Shown here: piece by piece, positions 26,513 through 34,799 of the stretch
Position numbering within the stretch: position 1 is the stretch's first letter
Layout: the number at the start of each line of letters is the position of its first letter
Assembly (NCBI GenBank): GCA_002406015.1
Contig: DHMX01000022.1
Location: forward strand, 299,617 to 363,616
Source: Lachnospiraceae bacterium UBA4631
Lineage (GTDB): Bacteria; Bacillota; Clostridia; Lachnospirales; Lachnospiraceae
Direction of reading: 5' to 3'
Length of the DNA stretch: 64,000 bases
Made by a program: the position numbers and the translations under genes
The notes under the pieces: generated by a model
Seen by the model: the letters and a program-made list of their open reading frames with translations, nothing else
Told to the model about the DNA's origin: nothing
Databases searched by the model: none

Positions 26513-27859
26513 TTATCCTCTTTCATCCTTCAATGCATCTTTTATTACCTGTATCATATCATCAATCATGTCATCGTTCATACCCGGATATACACCAACC
26601 CAGAAGGAATCGTTCATGATTCGATCTGTATTTTCCAAGCTTCCCACGATTCGGTATCCGGTTCCGGTCTGTCGCATCTGGTCAAAGCAAGGATGCTTCG
26701 TAAGGTTTCCGGCAAACAGCATTCTGGTCTGAATCCCCTGATTTTCAATATAAGTCACAACATTTCTTCGATTGATTCCCGGCTTACAGGTCATTAAGAA
26801 GCCAAACCAGCTTGGGGTCGAATGCTTACAGCTTTCCGGTAATATCAGTTTATCACTGCATTCGCTCAGTCCTGCCTTTAAACGGTCAAAATTATGAATC
26901 CGCTTCTTCACAAATTCCGGGAATTTTTCTATCTGTGCACAACCGATGGCAGCCTGCATATCCGTTGCCTTTAAGTTATATCCAAAATGTGAATATACAT
27001 ATTTGTGGTCATATCCTAACGGAAGTTCACCGTATTGCCGGTCAAACCGATGTCCACACAAATTATCCTGTCCGGAGCTACAGATACAGTCGCGTCCCCA
27101 ATCCCGGAAAGAACGAATACATTTATGCAGCAATGGATGATTCGTATATACGGCTCCGCCCTCCCCCATTGTCATATGATGCGGCGGATAAAAGCTGCTG
27201 GTTCCTATATCTCCGATCGTTCCGGTAAATCGTTCAACACCATCGAATACATATTTAGAACCTAATGCATCACAATTGTCTTCAATCAGCCACAGGTTAT
27301 GTCTGTCGCAAAAGGCTTTTACCTCCTGCAAATCAAACGGATTTCCTAAGGTATGTGCTATCATCACCAACTTTGTTTTATCTGACAATGCTTCTTCCAG
27401 CATAGATACATCAATGTTATATTGCGGAATTGTCACATCCACAAATACCGGTACTACACCATATTGAATTGCAGGTGTAACGGTTGTCGGGAAGCCTGCC
27501 GCTACCGTAATCATTTCATCCCCCGGCTTCACCTGACGCTCTCCTAATAATGGGGAGGTCAATGCCATAAATGCATTTAAATTTGCAGAAGAACCGGAAT
27601 TTACTAAAGAACAATACTTTACGCCCAGATAATCTGCAAATTTCTGTTCAAATTCCTTCGTATACCGTCCGGAGGTCAGCCAAAATTCCAATGCAGAATC
27701 AACCAGATTACACATTTCCTCATGGGAATATACTCTGGATGCATATGGAATCCTATCACCTTTTTTGTATTCCTTTTTCTTGTGATAGGTATCACAATAT
27801 TCAGAAACCAATTCTAATATTTGTTCTCTTGCTTCTTTTTCAGACATATTTTCAAACAT
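26513..27859 (-). CDS. rfbH: CDP-4-keto-6-deoxyglucose 3-dehydrase (E1, PMP/[2Fe-2S])
   Basis: A 448-residue member of the DegT family specialised for 3-deoxygenation. The usual PLP lysine is replaced by His227 in 'SSFYPPHHMTMGEGG', as in AscC/E1, and the iron-sulfur ligands are present as C258-x-C260-x7-C268, with C196 a likely fourth. It removes the 3-hydroxyl from CDP-4-keto-6-deoxyglucose using PMP, with electrons from a reductase (E3). No E3-type flavoprotein is visible in the window. The ATG at 27859 lies just after the rfbF stop; a longer in-frame reading would overlap rfbF. Confidence 0.92.
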   Translation of the reverse strand: MFENMSEKEAREQILELVSEYCDTYHKKKEYKKGDRIPYASRVYSHEEMCNLVDSALEFWLTSGRYTKEFEQKFADYLGVKYCSLVNSGSSANLNAFMALTSPLLGERQVKPGDEMITVAAGFPTTVTPAIQYGVVPVFVDVTIPQYNIDVSMLEEALSDKTKLVMIAHTLGNPFDLQEVKAFCDRHNLWLIEDNCDALGSKYVFDGVERFTGTIGDIGTSSFYPPHHMTMGEGGAVYTNHPLLHKCIRSFRDWGRDCICSSGQDNLCGHRFDRQYGELPLGYDHKYVYSHFGYNLKATDMQAAIGCAQIEKFPEFVKKRIHNFDRLKAGLSECSDKLILPESCKHSTPSWFGFLMTCKPGINRRNVVTYIENQGIQTRMLFAGNLTKHPCFDQMRQTGTGYRIVGSLENTDRIMNDSFWVGVYPGMNDDMIDDMIQVIKDALKDERG

Positions 27860-27861
27860 TG

Positions 27862-28638
27862 CTATTCCCACACCTTCCAAGGTGCATTTCCTTTCTTCCA
27901 TTGTAATTCCAGAATGTTTTTTTCCCGCATTGAATCCATGCATTGCCAGTATCCTCTGTGCAGATAACTCATCAATTCTCCCTCATTTGCCAAGCGTTCC
28001 AAAACAATCTTTTCAAATATCGTCTCATCCCCATCCAGATAATCAAAGATGGTCGGTTCCAGTACCATATAGCCTGCATTAATCGGTGTTCCGTCTCCGT
28101 TACTCTTTTCCCGGAAGGAACGAACAGCTCCGATTTCATTAATATCCAGAACACCCTTTTCCTGATTTCGGATGACTGCTGTTATCGTAGCCATCTTACC
28201 ATGTGTCATATGAAATTCAACCAACTTGGAAATATCTACATCGCACACTGCATCTCCATAGGTAAGCATAAAGGTTTCGTTTCCTATATACTTCTGGATT
28301 CGCTTAATTCTTCCGCCTGTCATTGTCTGCAGTCCGGTATCTACCAAGGTAACCTTCCAAGGCTCTGCTACATTGCTGTGAACCGCCATCTCATTTCCCT
28401 TAGAAAAATCGAAGGTAATATCACTATTATACAAATAATAGTTTGCAAACCATTCCTTTATCATATGCTGCTTATAACCACAGCATATAATAAACTCATT
28501 ATAGCCATAGTATGAATATTCCTTCATAATATGCCATAAAATCGGCATCTCACCAATTTCTATCATAGGCTTTGGCTTTAATTGACTCTCTTCACTAATA
28601 CGTGTACCATAACCGCCTGCCAGAATTACAACCTTCAT
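27862..28638 (-). CDS. rfbF: Glucose-1-phosphate cytidylyltransferase
   Basis: A 258-residue nucleotidyltransferase, with 'VILAGGYGTRISEESQLKPK' at the N terminus and the later 'FMLTYGDAVCDVDIS' metal-binding region, both typical of RfbF. It makes CDP-glucose from CTP and glucose 1-phosphate, the first step for RfbG and RfbH. GGAGG precedes the ATG. The three-base gap to rfbH indicates cotranscription. The length equals that of known RfbF proteins (about 257). Confidence 0.94.
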   Translation of the reverse strand: MKVVILAGGYGTRISEESQLKPKPMIEIGEMPILWHIMKEYSYYGYNEFIICCGYKQHMIKEWFANYYLYNSDITFDFSKGNEMAVHSNVAEPWKVTLVDTGLQTMTGGRIKRIQKYIGNETFMLTYGDAVCDVDISKLVEFHMTHGKMATITAVIRNQEKGVLDINEIGAVRSFREKSNGDGTPINAGYMVLEPTIFDYLDGDETIFEKIVLERLANEGELMSYLHRGYWQCMDSMREKNILELQWKKGNAPWKVWE

Positions 28639-28653
28639 ACCTTTTCCTCCAGA

Positions 28654-28691
28654 CTTCTATATCCTTTGCTTCTATATTTTTACTTCTATAT
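28654..28691. repeat. Three short AT-rich direct repeats upstream of rfbF
   Basis: CTTCTATAT occurs three times (28654-28662, 28669-28677, 28683-28691) in the 62-base gap before rfbF, with spacings of 15 and 14 bases. It may simply be an AT-rich spacer. Confidence 0.5.
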
Positions 28692-28700
28692 TCTTTACCT

Positions 28701-30863
28701 TTATACCTTTATAAAATTAGCATTTATTGTATCCACGCAGGAATAGGATACAATCACAAACAATAATAATGCCATCACGAACTTCATATCACTTGCGGAT
28801 AAGGTCCGCTTGCTCTTTTCCTGCAAAACATCCATACCAAAATATGCAAAATAAAAATATAACAGCATATATACCAGCATATAATATCGTTCCTCTACAT
28901 GGAACATTGCCACCTGCACAATCAGCATAAGCGATGCCACTATGCCAAAGGTCAGATAAAAATATTTCGGATGCAGCTTTATATTTTTCTTTTTTAACAT
29001 ACAAATCAAAAAGAACCCTAAAATCGTGTAATTCAAAAAGTACTTCCCACTTCGCAGAACAAAAGGTGCAATATTATTGTCATAAACCCGCTCTCCGTCA
29101 TAGGATAGTGCATAAAACAGCTTTTTTACCATTGCAACCGAAAATTCTACCGGTCTTCCGCTTACTACATAGGCAGCATCATATGGTGTTAATTGAACAC
29201 TCTTCTCATCCGTAAAATAAGGTTTCCAGATTGCATTCATCTGTTCATCCAGATATGCCCGCTTCATAAACTTATAATTCAGGATGCTTCCCAATCGGAA
29301 GGTATGATAAGTATTATCAACTGTTGAATACGAACCTACTGATTGATATGGAAACAATGAAATGTGGTTCTTTTGTATATTAATGTATAACTGTGGGGAC
29401 ATGATAATCACAATGCCAAGCACCATAACACCACAGTACAATACAGTTTTTCCGACACCCTTTAATAATTCCTTGATTTTTTTCTTATTTTCCCTGATTG
29501 CCTTAATAATACCCAACACTAACACAACTGCCAGAATCAGCTTAATCAGATACCCATAGGCAGCACGATAGGCGGAGGCAAGTCCCCAGAAAACACCCGC
29601 AAGCAAAAACTCCTGCCATTTAAATGACTTTAACATCCTTAATGAGAATGCCAATGCCAACAGGCCAAACATTGCAGACGGAATATCTGACAATACATAA
29701 AAGAAATGGGATTCCCAAAATACGGCAAATATCAGCCATCCGATTATGATAGAAATGTTCTTTGGCTTCTTTCCGGTAAAAAATTCATATATCATCGGTA
29801 ATGCAATGCAGCATCCCGAAACACTGACGGCTGTTGTAAACAGGAACTGAAAAATCATCGGATTCCATCCTAGGATTCCGCCGATTTTATTAAACAGCAT
29901 TGACAAAAATATTGGAAAATAACCGCGATGGGAATAGGAATTTTGAAAAAACAAATCCCACGAAAACATTCCATTATCATCTAAAAATATGGTCTGTGTC
30001 TCCGGAGACATATAATAATATGCATCTGCCATTCCACCCACTGCATAATTATCCGGATTCATAAAATAAAACAGACAGGTATACAGCATTTGGATTCCAA
30101 ACAGAGATAGGAATATAATCCGGGGATTATATTCCGTCAAAAATTTCCATTTCCACACGACCTTAAATAAAAGTACATACATGAGATAAGATACCAACAG
30201 ACAGCCTATAAATAATACCAGATAACACAAGACAAAATATTTAATCAGATATTTACAGTTGGCTTCATTAAAAAAGTAAAGCTTTTGTGTCAGCTTTCCC
30301 TCTTCTTCTTGAAATGCCGTATTTACTATATAATGCTCTACCGTATTATCAGAATTAAAGATATGAAGATTCTGCTTGGTATCATTCTTTTCTACGCTAA
30401 TGCAGGTCGAATTAATCACCGGAACTTCAATTACTAATAAAGCCCCATCCTTCTCTGCTTCAAAGTAACCATAATGTGTATCACTATCCTTAGGCAGAAC
30501 CATTTTAAAGCCATCATTTGTAACCACATGGTCAGCCATTTTATAAAAATCCCATATATAGGTTCGCTCATATATATATACAATATTGTTATCTTTATAT
30601 ACATTCGAGGTCGGATCCATTGCAAGGTCATCATCTGCATCATATACCAGATTTTCCGTAATTCTTAACGGCTCTTTGGAAGGTTCTTCCGAATCATATA
30701 CACAAAATCCAATCTGCTCATACTTTACGAAATGCTGGTATACAAAGTCGGTAACCTTTAAGCCCTGTGCTACAATCAAGGTTATAATTCCTGCACATAT
30801 CCATATACAGATACTTGCATAAAGTCCAATATTCTCTTGATATGCCTTGAATAACTTACTCAT
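28701..30863 (-). CDS. Large polytopic membrane protein, GT-C-like, with extracytoplasmic N-terminal domain
   Basis: A 720-residue protein. One membrane segment at about 12-33 is followed by a 170-residue soluble, beta-rich extracytoplasmic region and then about ten membrane helices. The acidic loop 'GGMADAYYYMSPET' after the third helix and 'SYSHRGYFPIF' further on recall lipid-linked sugar transferases of the GT-C/PMT type, but no family can be named with confidence. It probably transfers a sugar from a polyprenyl-phosphate donor outside the membrane. It lies between the first ABC exporter and the CDP-sugar genes. Confidence 0.62.
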   Translation of the reverse strand: MSKLFKAYQENIGLYASICIWICAGIITLIVAQGLKVTDFVYQHFVKYEQIGFCVYDSEEPSKEPLRITENLVYDADDDLAMDPTSNVYKDNNIVYIYERTYIWDFYKMADHVVTNDGFKMVLPKDSDTHYGYFEAEKDGALLVIEVPVINSTCISVEKNDTKQNLHIFNSDNTVEHYIVNTAFQEEEGKLTQKLYFFNEANCKYLIKYFVLCYLVLFIGCLLVSYLMYVLLFKVVWKWKFLTEYNPRIIFLSLFGIQMLYTCLFYFMNPDNYAVGGMADAYYYMSPETQTIFLDDNGMFSWDLFFQNSYSHRGYFPIFLSMLFNKIGGILGWNPMIFQFLFTTAVSVSGCCIALPMIYEFFTGKKPKNISIIIGWLIFAVFWESHFFYVLSDIPSAMFGLLALAFSLRMLKSFKWQEFLLAGVFWGLASAYRAAYGYLIKLILAVVLVLGIIKAIRENKKKIKELLKGVGKTVLYCGVMVLGIVIIMSPQLYINIQKNHISLFPYQSVGSYSTVDNTYHTFRLGSILNYKFMKRAYLDEQMNAIWKPYFTDEKSVQLTPYDAAYVVSGRPVEFSVAMVKKLFYALSYDGERVYDNNIAPFVLRSGKYFLNYTILGFFLICMLKKKNIKLHPKYFYLTFGIVASLMLIVQVAMFHVEERYYMLVYMLLYFYFAYFGMDVLQEKSKRTLSASDMKFVMALLLFVIVSYSCVDTINANFIKV

Positions 30864-30889
30864 ATCTTTCCCCTTACAACTTAGCCGCT

Positions 30890-31624
30890 TTATTGGTATA
30901 ACTTGTTTACATAGAAATCACAGACTTCATTTACATCTCCCTGTGCCTGTAATTGTCCCTTTTCCAAATATATGGCATGCTTGCAGACCTTCCGCACCTG
31001 TTCAATGGAATGTGATACGAATAACAATGTTGTTCCGCCATCCATTAACTCTGCCATTTTATGCTCACATTTTTCTTGGAACTTCATGTCACCAACGGAT
31101 AGTATTTCATCACAGATTAATATGTCCGGCTTAACAATGGTTGCAATTGCAAATCCCAATCTGGCTCCCATACCGGAGGAATAGTTTCTTACCGGCACAT
31201 CGATAAATTCCCAAAGCTCGGCAAAATCAACAATTTCATTAAATTTACTTTCCATATATTTATGGTCATGACCAAATAAGGCTCCATTTAAGAATATATT
31301 TTCCCTTGCCGTTAGCTGTCCATCAAAGCCGGCACCCAACTCTATAAGCGGTGCAATACTTCCGTTTACAGTGACACCACCCCGGTACGGTGGATATATT
31401 CCGGAAATTGCCTTTAACAAGGTACTTTTTCCGCATCCGTTTGCACCAACGATTCCGACAGAATCTCCCTTTGGTACATCAAAGGTTACATCCTTCAATG
31501 CAAAAAATTCATTAAAGGTCAACTGCCGCTTTGCAAGCTTAATCATATATTCCTTTATACTTGTCACCTGTTCCGATGCCAAGTTAAATCGAATTGTCAA
31601 ATCCTTAACTTCAATTGCATTCAT
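30890..31624 (-). CDS. Polysaccharide ABC transporter, ATPase subunit (TagH/Wzt-like, no C-terminal domain)
   Basis: A 244-residue ATPase with Walker A 'GANGCGKSTLLKAI', a signature motif 'NYSSGMGARLGFAIA' and Walker B 'PDILICDEILSVGD'. It ends soon after the nucleotide-binding domain, so it lacks the carbohydrate-binding C-terminal domain seen in the second ATPase of this window. With the permease encoded 14 bases upstream it should form an exporter for lipid-linked teichoic acid-like or O-antigen-like polymer. Confidence 0.9.
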   Translation of the reverse strand: MNAIEVKDLTIRFNLASEQVTSIKEYMIKLAKRQLTFNEFFALKDVTFDVPKGDSVGIVGANGCGKSTLLKAISGIYPPYRGGVTVNGSIAPLIELGAGFDGQLTARENIFLNGALFGHDHKYMESKFNEIVDFAELWEFIDVPVRNYSSGMGARLGFAIATIVKPDILICDEILSVGDMKFQEKCEHKMAELMDGGTTLLFVSHSIEQVRKVCKHAIYLEKGQLQAQGDVNEVCDFYVNKLYQ

Positions 31625-31638
31625 ATCACAGGCCTCCG

Positions 31639-32415
31639 TTAAATATAAAGAATAAAGTTCTTTTGCTTTTGCTTAAATACAAGCAAGCCCAATGCCATAA
31701 ATACCACACCGAATCCCAGACAGATAAGGTGTTCGGTTATTGTAGGCCACTCCCCATATAAGGCGATATTTCTGAAAAATTCTACCAGATGATAGGTCGG
31801 ATTCAAAAATACAATGCGGTATACCCAAAGTGGCAATACCTCTACCGGATAAAATAACGGTGTCAGGTACATCTGTGCCGTAATAAATACACCGTATAAG
31901 TGCGTCAAATCCCGGAAATATACAGCAACCACCGATAATAACATTCCGATTCCCAATGCAATCAAAAACATATAAATAAACAAAACCGGCAACAACACCA
32001 AGGTTATATGCGGCGGCACCTTTTGGATTGCCATAACAATAATAACCGCACCTAAGGAGCAAAGCATATTTACAAACGCAAAACACACCTTTGATAGCGG
32101 AAACATATACTTTGGAACATATACCTTTTTAATTAAATCTGCATTTGCATATACAGAAGTCATCGCAGTTGTCGTTGCTTCCGAATAGAAATTAAAAACG
32201 GTTTGTCCCATAATTAAATAAACTGCAAATTTCTCAATATTGTACTTAAACAATTGTGAAAAAACAGCCGTTAATACTAACATCATTAATAATGGATTCA
32301 GTAAGCTCCATGCATAGCCAAGCACAGAACGTCTGTATTTTAATTTAAAATCACGTCCCACCAGTTCTCGCAACAAGCACCTGTATTTGCTGAAAATTGC
32401 TATTCTATCCTTCAT
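31639..32415 (-). CDS. Polysaccharide ABC transporter, permease subunit (TagG/Wzm-like)
   Basis: A 258-residue ABC-2 permease with a cytoplasmic amphipathic start ('LVGRDFKLKYRRSVLGY') and six predicted membrane helices. The motif 'YRRSVLGYAWSLLNPL' is typical of the TagG/Wzm/KpsM group. It pairs with the ATPase directly downstream. Length is standard for the family, unlike the second permease here, which is extended by about 190 residues. Confidence 0.9.
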   Translation of the reverse strand: MKDRIAIFSKYRCLLRELVGRDFKLKYRRSVLGYAWSLLNPLLMMLVLTAVFSQLFKYNIEKFAVYLIMGQTVFNFYSEATTTAMTSVYANADLIKKVYVPKYMFPLSKVCFAFVNMLCSLGAVIIVMAIQKVPPHITLVLLPVLFIYMFLIALGIGMLLSVVAVYFRDLTHLYGVFITAQMYLTPLFYPVEVLPLWVYRIVFLNPTYHLVEFFRNIALYGEWPTITEHLICLGFGVVFMALGLLVFKQKQKNFILYI

Positions 32416-32417
32416 GG

Positions 32418-33224
32418 TTAATTCTCCAGTTTAGATTTATTTGTTTGCTCCAGCCAACTTTCATATCCAATACCTTCCCAAGGCATTCCTCTGTCAAAAT
32501 GAAATCTCCACGGATACACTTCTTCCCCTGTTTCCTTATCCTTAATCATAGAAATCGGTCCCAATTCTCGTGCCGGCTTACCTACTACTACTACCTCAGG
32601 GTTTACATCCTTCGTAACTGTGGATGCAGCTCCTACAATCGCATCTGCTCCAATTACGATCCCCGGCAAAACAACCGTACCGGTTGCAACAACTGCAAAT
32701 TCATGAATGGTCACACCCTTTAAGGTTTCAGAAGGAGGTGTTGGGTCATTTGTCAGTACTACATAAGGAAATATCCAGACATAATTTTCTATTACACTTT
32801 TTTGTCCGATATGGACATTACTATGCATATGAACATAGTCACCAATTTGGCAATCACCTTGTATATCACTCAGGGTTCCTACATTTACATGATTTCCAAT
32901 TTTACTTTTTTCCCTTATTGTAACTCTATGTCCTGTCTGAAACGAATCTCCAATCTCTGTATCTCCATAAATAATGGTTTCGCTTCTAAGGATAGAATTT
33001 TCACCGATTACCAGCGGATGTGCTGCTTCCACTCTATCACGTACAAAATCTACCAGATATTCTCCCAGAATACATCTGGCTCCGATAAAGGTTCCTTTTT
33101 TAATATGCACATTATCTCGTATGATAACTCCATAATCAATATACACGTTGTCTTCAATAATTACATTATCACCGATTACAACATTTTCCTTGATTGTTAC
33201 ATTTTCTCCTACTTTATACGCCAT
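32418..33224 (-). CDS. Left-handed beta-helix N-acetyltransferase (QdtC/FdtC-like)
   Basis: A 268-residue protein built almost wholly of hexapeptide repeats (residues 5-215), ending in 'VVVGKPARELG' and a short tail with 'YPWRFHFDRGMPWEG'. Next to QdtA/FdtA- and QdtB/FdtB-like genes it should acetylate the 3-amino group of a dTDP-3-amino-3,6-dideoxyhexose. The length is close to QdtC (about 265) and larger than the short FdtC, a mild hint for dTDP-Qui3NAc. The permease start follows two bases after its stop. Confidence 0.8.
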   Translation of the reverse strand: MAYKVGENVTIKENVVIGDNVIIEDNVYIDYGVIIRDNVHIKKGTFIGARCILGEYLVDFVRDRVEAAHPLVIGENSILRSETIIYGDTEIGDSFQTGHRVTIREKSKIGNHVNVGTLSDIQGDCQIGDYVHMHSNVHIGQKSVIENYVWIFPYVVLTNDPTPPSETLKGVTIHEFAVVATGTVVLPGIVIGADAIVGAASTVTKDVNPEVVVVGKPARELGPISMIKDKETGEEVYPWRFHFDRGMPWEGIGYESWLEQTNKSKLEN

Positions 33225-33271
33225 CTTATACCTCTTTTACTCTCAAACTCTGACCTTACGATGTTATCTTA

Positions 33272-34360
33272 CTAATACTTATTAATGACATCTACAATAT
33301 AGTCAATTTCCTCATCTGTCATACCATAGTACATCGGCAGGCTCAATTCTTCTCCGGATATTTTTTCTGCCATCGGAAGCTCCTGCTTTACAAGCCCCTG
33401 ATATGCCGGCTGCTTATGAATCGGTATCGGGTAATGCTCTACGGTATAGATGCCGTTTTGTTCCAGATATTGCTTAAAGTTATCTCTATCCTTTGTCATA
33501 ATTGCAAATATATGCCATACATGCTTTCGCTTATCCCCTACTACCGGAAGAATAATCTTATCGTTTTTAATCTCATTTAAGTAACGGTTTGCAGTCCGAA
33601 TCCGGTCATCATTAAACTGGTCTAAATGCTTCAGCTTGATTCTTAATATGGAAGCCTGTATTTCATCCAAGCGTGAATTGGTTCCCTGATATACATGATG
33701 ATATTTCCGGTCTGAGCCGTAATTTCCTAAGGCTCTGACCTTATCTGCCAGTTCCTTGTTGCTGGTAACTACAGCTCCGGCATCTCCTAATGCTCCTAAA
33801 TTCTTTCCCGGATAAAAGCTGAATGCGGCAGCGTCTCCAAAGGTACCCGCTTTCTTTCCATCAAAAGTAGCTCCGTGTGCCTGTGCAGAATCCTCAATCA
33901 GCTTCAGATTATGCTTTCTTGCTATTGCTATAATTTCATCCATCTGTGCGGTCTGTCCATATAAATGAACCGCAATAATAGCCTTTGTTTTATCCGTTAT
34001 TGCCTCTTCAATACCAGTTCCGCTTAAATTATAAGTAACCATATCCGGCTCTACGAATATCGGTGTAGCTCCGGTATAAGTCACTGCCAATGCAGTAGCA
34101 ATAAACGTATTCGATGGTACAATTACTTCGTCACCTGCACCGATTCCAAGTGCCTTCAAAATCAAATAAATGGCATCCAGTCCAGTACCACAGCCTATGC
34201 AGTATTTCGTTCCGCAATATGCTGCAAATTCCTGTTCAAACTGTTCACATTCGGTTCCCTGAATAAACCAGCCCTTATCATAAACTTCCTCAAGCTTCTG
34301 CAAAGCTTCGGTTCTTATTTCCTTGTGCATATGTTCAAATGTTGCAAATGGTATTTTCAT
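33272..34360 (-). CDS. dTDP-3-keto-6-deoxyhexose 3-aminotransferase (QdtB/FdtB-like)
   Basis: A 362-residue PLP aminotransferase of the DegT family, with 'EDSAQAHGATFDGKKAG' and the PLP lysine in 'FSFYPGKNLGALGD'. It would aminate the 3-keto sugar formed by the cupin isomerase whose gene overlaps it by four bases (ATGA). The product is a dTDP-3-amino-3,6-dideoxyhexose. The galacto (Fuc3N) or gluco (Qui3N) form depends on the isomerase and cannot be read here. Confidence 0.88.
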   Translation of the reverse strand: MKIPFATFEHMHKEIRTEALQKLEEVYDKGWFIQGTECEQFEQEFAAYCGTKYCIGCGTGLDAIYLILKALGIGAGDEVIVPSNTFIATALAVTYTGATPIFVEPDMVTYNLSGTGIEEAITDKTKAIIAVHLYGQTAQMDEIIAIARKHNLKLIEDSAQAHGATFDGKKAGTFGDAAAFSFYPGKNLGALGDAGAVVTSNKELADKVRALGNYGSDRKYHHVYQGTNSRLDEIQASILRIKLKHLDQFNDDRIRTANRYLNEIKNDKIILPVVGDKRKHVWHIFAIMTKDRDNFKQYLEQNGIYTVEHYPIPIHKQPAYQGLVKQELPMAEKISGEELSLPMYYGMTDEEIDYIVDVINKY

Positions 34361-34785
34361 TTCTTATCCTCCTGATTCTGAAAGAACGCAATTGCCTCTT
34401 TTTCATATTGCTTATAATCTCTGATATAATCCGATACCGTATAATATTCGGAAGCAAGTACCAGAAGCACCGCACCTTCCGTAAAATCATACATTTCTCT
34501 CCATATCATCGGTCCGATATACAAGCCCTGAGCCGGGTCATTTAACTCAATGACCTCTTCCTCCTCCGGTGTCTTAACCAATATTTTAACGCTTCCGTTC
34601 AGGCATAGTAACACCTGCTCCAAATCCCTGTGCGAATGAAAGCCTCTCCTTACTCCTTCTTCTACGCGTGTTATATAGTAAATCCGTTTAATATCAAATC
34701 CAACGTCAATCCCCGCCTCAATCGGAGTTAAATGTCCGTACTTGTCTGTGTGGTCTTTAAATTGCATTAACTTAATATTTTTCAT
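34357..34785 (-). CDS. dTDP-4-keto-6-deoxyglucose 3,4-ketoisomerase (QdtA/FdtA-like cupin)
   Basis: A 142-residue cupin with the family pattern 'GHLTPIEAG', 'RIYYITRVEEGVRRGFHSH', 'LEQVLLCLNGSVKIL' and 'MIWREMYDFTEGAVLLVLAS'. It shifts the keto group of dTDP-4-keto-6-deoxyglucose, which is made by RmlA and RmlB of this locus, from C4 to C3. The ATG at 34785 has GGAG nine bases upstream; an earlier ATG at 34800 overlaps the glycosyltransferase stop and has a poor ribosome site. Confidence 0.88.
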   Translation of the reverse strand: MKNIKLMQFKDHTDKYGHLTPIEAGIDVGFDIKRIYYITRVEEGVRRGFHSHRDLEQVLLCLNGSVKILVKTPEEEEVIELNDPAQGLYIGPMIWREMYDFTEGAVLLVLASEYYTVSDYIRDYKQYEKEAIAFFQNQEDKK

Positions 34786-34799
34786 CAGCATCTTCTCCA

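Noticed and set aside
32802..33275. A 157-residue plus-strand open frame opposite the hexapeptide-repeat acetyltransferase
   Set aside because: It arises from the repetitive coding sequence on the minus strand; its composition is not protein-like and it has no ribosome site.
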